Source: Acanthochlamys bracteata
Taxonomy: Eukaryota > Streptophyta > Magnoliopsida > Pandanales > Velloziaceae
Length of the DNA stretch: 64,000 nt
Assembly (NCBI GenBank): GCA_019914995.1
Contig: CM034127.1
Location: forward strand, 7,626,001-7,690,000
Reading direction: 5' to 3'
The notes below the pieces were generated by a model. The model saw only the letters and a program-made list of their open reading frames with translations, searched no databases and was not told where the DNA came from. Positions 61,079-64,000 of this stretch are shown here, piece after piece (within the stretch, counting starts at the first letter, position 1; the number at the start of each line of letters is the position of its first letter). A program made the translations under genes and the position numbers.

Positions 61079-61649
61079 GATGAGAAAGAGTCCAAACATT
61101 TACTCCGATCCCTTGTGGCATTGAAACGATCGGAAGCATCTCCAAAATAAAAATATTTTCTGTTTAAATAAAACTCTATTTTATAAATAATTTTAAACGC
61201 ACTCATAATCGAAATTGAATAAAGTGAAACGCGTCATGTTAGCATCGGTGCTTGCGACTTGACTATTCTATGTGTCATTCCTTGTCGTGTTCCTCGTAAT
61301 AGATACATAGTAGATTGCGGCATCGCTGATCGCGCTTTCCTAGTTTCTTATTATTCATCACATAAATAGCTAGCCTGAAACATCATCGTCAATTTCATTA
61401 TGTAAATGCCCAATGATTTTCCTCGGTTGCCGAAAAAAGCTCTTAAAAAAAATTATTTCATTTAACTTTTTGAAACAAGCGAATCAATTCTTTATTTAAA
61501 ATAATGTAATATTATGAGTTATATTATTTATTTATATTTTAAATTAAAAATTTTCTAAAACACTACAAAAAAAATCTTGAGTTGAAAAGAAGGAATGTGT
61601 TCTGCATTGCAATCACCGGTTATTTTCTTAGTGTTGCAGTAGTTATAGT
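61079..61649. other. Intergenic DNA, no gene seen
   Basis: Short AT-rich stretches and no coding frame. Confidence 0.5.
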
Positions 61650-61800
61650 CACTACTACAAAACTCAATCTATATCAACTAAAAAATTCGATCGGTATTTA
61701 CAATAAATCAATCGATAGAGAAATTTATCAACTAATTATATGTTAGTTAGTAATCCGTCGATAATGATCCGTACCTAAATGACTTACCGACTAAGCTGCT
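61650..61800. mobile_element. CACTA-type terminus (left end), truncated
   Basis: Starts CACTACTACAAAACTCAATC, followed by 'tatatcaactaaaaaattcgatcggt' type subterminal words and 'accgactaagctgc', closely like the left end of the CACTA element at 41385. No opposite end was found within the window. Confidence 0.65.
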
Positions 61801-64000
61801 ATTATTAGGTGATACCAATGCAGTTAAGTTTTGTCAATACATTTCAGGCCTTCCAACCGTTAGCTAGCATTACAGTTGTTGAATTAAGAAACAAACAGTT
61901 ACAAATTCTTCCTTTAGTCCCCATTGTCGACTAGACGGCTACTGGTATTTCAATATGTTAAATATGTTTAGTTTTTATAGTCAAATTTAAAACTTTTCTT
62001 TTAAATTATAAAATTTAGGCTTTTCCTACTTGTAATTTTAAATTTTTAATAAGATAGTAAAAATAGATCTTGCTACTCTTATATTGAAATTTAGATTTGA
62101 CTTTCGTATTATTAGCTTTCACACCGTCGTACAATAATTCAAATATCATAATTCATGTAAAATGAGTGTTAAAGTGAGTTTTATTTCATGATTGTCAAAT
62201 ATTTACTTCTCTTTCAGCTAATATAGCTCGAGCTTCCTTTCTTATTACTGCGTAATATTAAAACAGAATTATGCTTATGATAGATTTCATTGTCCTGAAA
62301 TAATAATTTGGACTTGGCTTTTCTAGCGTTGGCTTTCATTGAGTTGACTTTCACTTTAGGTGGATGTTAAATTGAGTTTAGTCTCAAATTAACAAATTTG
62401 GGACTTCTTATTTAGTTTATAAAGCTTGTTGCTCTTTGTTAATTACCATGTTGTTTGAGATATATACCAATTCTAACACAGTTCATTTAACTGCTCGTGT
62501 TCTTAATGCGAGAAACACTTCTATCGCTATTTATCTCTAATATGATATTATGTCACAATAGATGGCAACCATATCATTATGAGTTGCTATCTTTTAACCA
62601 AAGGTTCACTGATTAATATATATCGACTTCAAAAGGTGACCACAATATTACGAGCTGCTATCATTTAAAAATTTTTAATTCTATATTACTTATTAATAAT
62701 TTTAAAATAATAATATTTTTAAAATTTAAGCTAACTGTTCACATAACCAATTGATTTTGGAACTATAAATTCGTGTTATGGTATTATAGCATGTTAGATA
62801 AGATCGGCTTATAATATAGGGCTAAATCCAACTTTATTATCAATTTTGTTTAGGGCCTCCATATTTTACTTAAAAGTTTTCATGATCCATTTTATTCATG
62901 GCAGATCACTCATTTTATTTCAAAATGTTTACCCTATTCATTTCAGAAAAGCAGTACCCTTCAATTCAAAATATATAGTCCGTTTTCATTTTATAATAAG
63001 TAATTTGCTTAATTTCATAACAGATAGTCTATTTTATTTAAAAAAATAATTACTCTGCTGGAGAACAGCGGTTAAAAAAATTTAATTTATTTTATTTATC
63101 AATAATTTTGAAATGATATTTATAAAAATTTATGCTTATTCTTTCTATAGCTAATTGGTTTTAGAAATAATTCTAACTTCCTCATAGTTTTCACAAAAAG
63201 TTCACTTGTCAATATATGTCGATAGCCAAAGGAAATGGAGTTGCAATAGTGGTTCAACACCTCCGGCGATTACCGGAAAATAATCAACACTAATTTATGC
63301 TTTCGTTGTTGCAAAATCTTAACGAGAAGCTCGTCCGTACCCACTCGCTTATTAATTACACTTGTAGATGGTCCGATGTTCAAAATCGGAAATAGTGCTT
63401 TGTGGAGAGTACTCTTCTTATATATGCATCTCCTAGCATTGTGCTTCTCTGCATTCTACTGCTGCTACTACCGGCGCCATTGCTCGCTTCAACAAGGCAT
63501 CCTGAAACAGGGAAGAAAACTCTGCAATCTTTAGTATGAAGAAGCTAGAGACAGATTGATTGCACCAAGTTAGCATGAACTGGGGTGGATGTAGAGAAAC
63601 GTCACCGTGTTTCTTCCCTCCGGTTCGCTAGAAAAAACTCGTTGCTTGCTTTCTTTCTTTCTAGATAGATATAGAGAGAAAACCAAAACCAAAGCTGGAA
63701 AGTGTGCGTACATCAATTTCTTTAACTTGCTCGTACATGGGCATATCATAGCTTATAGGGTATGTTTATGGTTTTCATGTTTGAATCTAAGTAGTTAACC
63801 TTTTAAATTAATTAGTCTTTGCTTTTAGGTGATGTGCTTTTGTTTTTGTAGAATATAAGTCAAGATAGACAAGGACTTGATTGGTTGGAATTTGCACTTA
63901 TGAGGTGTTAGGGCGAGAAAAAAGGAGAAGGATTAAATTGGGTTTGGTATCTGCTATGTTCCACTCCACTCATTCAAACAGCGACTTCTGTGAAACTTGC
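61801..64000. other. Intergenic DNA, no gene seen
   Basis: AT-rich with only short frames. A slightly GC-richer patch at about 63230-63720 contains a TATATA-like box near 63420 and CT-rich sequence that could be the beginning of a gene or pseudogene, but no exon is supported. Confidence 0.4.

Noticed and set aside
63420..63800. Start of a gene at the right edge of the window
   Set aside because: A TATA-like box and CT-rich sequence are present, but no exon with recognisable coding content follows before the window ends.

Overview
The window is nuclear DNA from a flowering plant, most likely a eudicot. It is AT-rich, its genes have many GT-AG introns, and it holds plant-specific proteins and many plant transposons. 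I cannot name the species. Four protein-coding genes can be reconstructed exon by exon with consistent reading phase: a SEN1/UPF1-like RNA/DNA helicase (3634-9901, +, 7 coding exons, 1272 aa), a plant coiled-coil protein (15032-19009, -, 5 exons, 500 aa, with a probable GC-AG intron), an STP13-type hexose/H+ symporter (27422-31094, -, 4 exons, 520 aa) and a TIME FOR COFFEE (TIC) clock regulator (50851-56623, +, 12 coding exons, 1548 aa).

Layout: 1-2800 is AT-rich intergenic DNA. The helicase gene and its tail occupy about 2900-10900. A hAT-like element with a target-site duplication lies at 12334-13190. An unrecognised decayed coding patch and a broken subtilase pseudogene follow (13520-14700). 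The coiled-coil gene (15032-19009) faces a second hAT-like element (19704-21109). AT-rich intergenic DNA with one CACTA terminus runs to the transporter gene (27422-31094). The 34.5-46.1 kb stretch is a transposon cluster: a hAT-like element carrying a gene-like ORF, a Ty1/copia element on the minus strand with gag, protease and integrase but no reverse transcriptase, a short CACTA element with both ends, a duplicated 0.23 kb repeat and another CACTA terminus. A long upstream region with four G-boxes leads into TIC. After TIC there is AT-rich DNA with a third clear hAT-like element (perfect 8-bp duplication) and another CACTA terminus.

The four genes do not form a pathway or cluster; their adjacency looks incidental. 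The observations most worth checking concern gene structure (GC-AG intron, stop-free 150-nt TIC intron, an upstream ORF overlapping the TIC start, alternative TIC C-termini) and transposon biology (target-site duplications, a copia element without RT, strongly one-sided C-to-T/G-to-A differences between its LTRs). I found no convincing wholly new system.

Limits: exon borders were read by eye from splice consensus, reading phase and recalled family similarity. No transcript data or database search was used.
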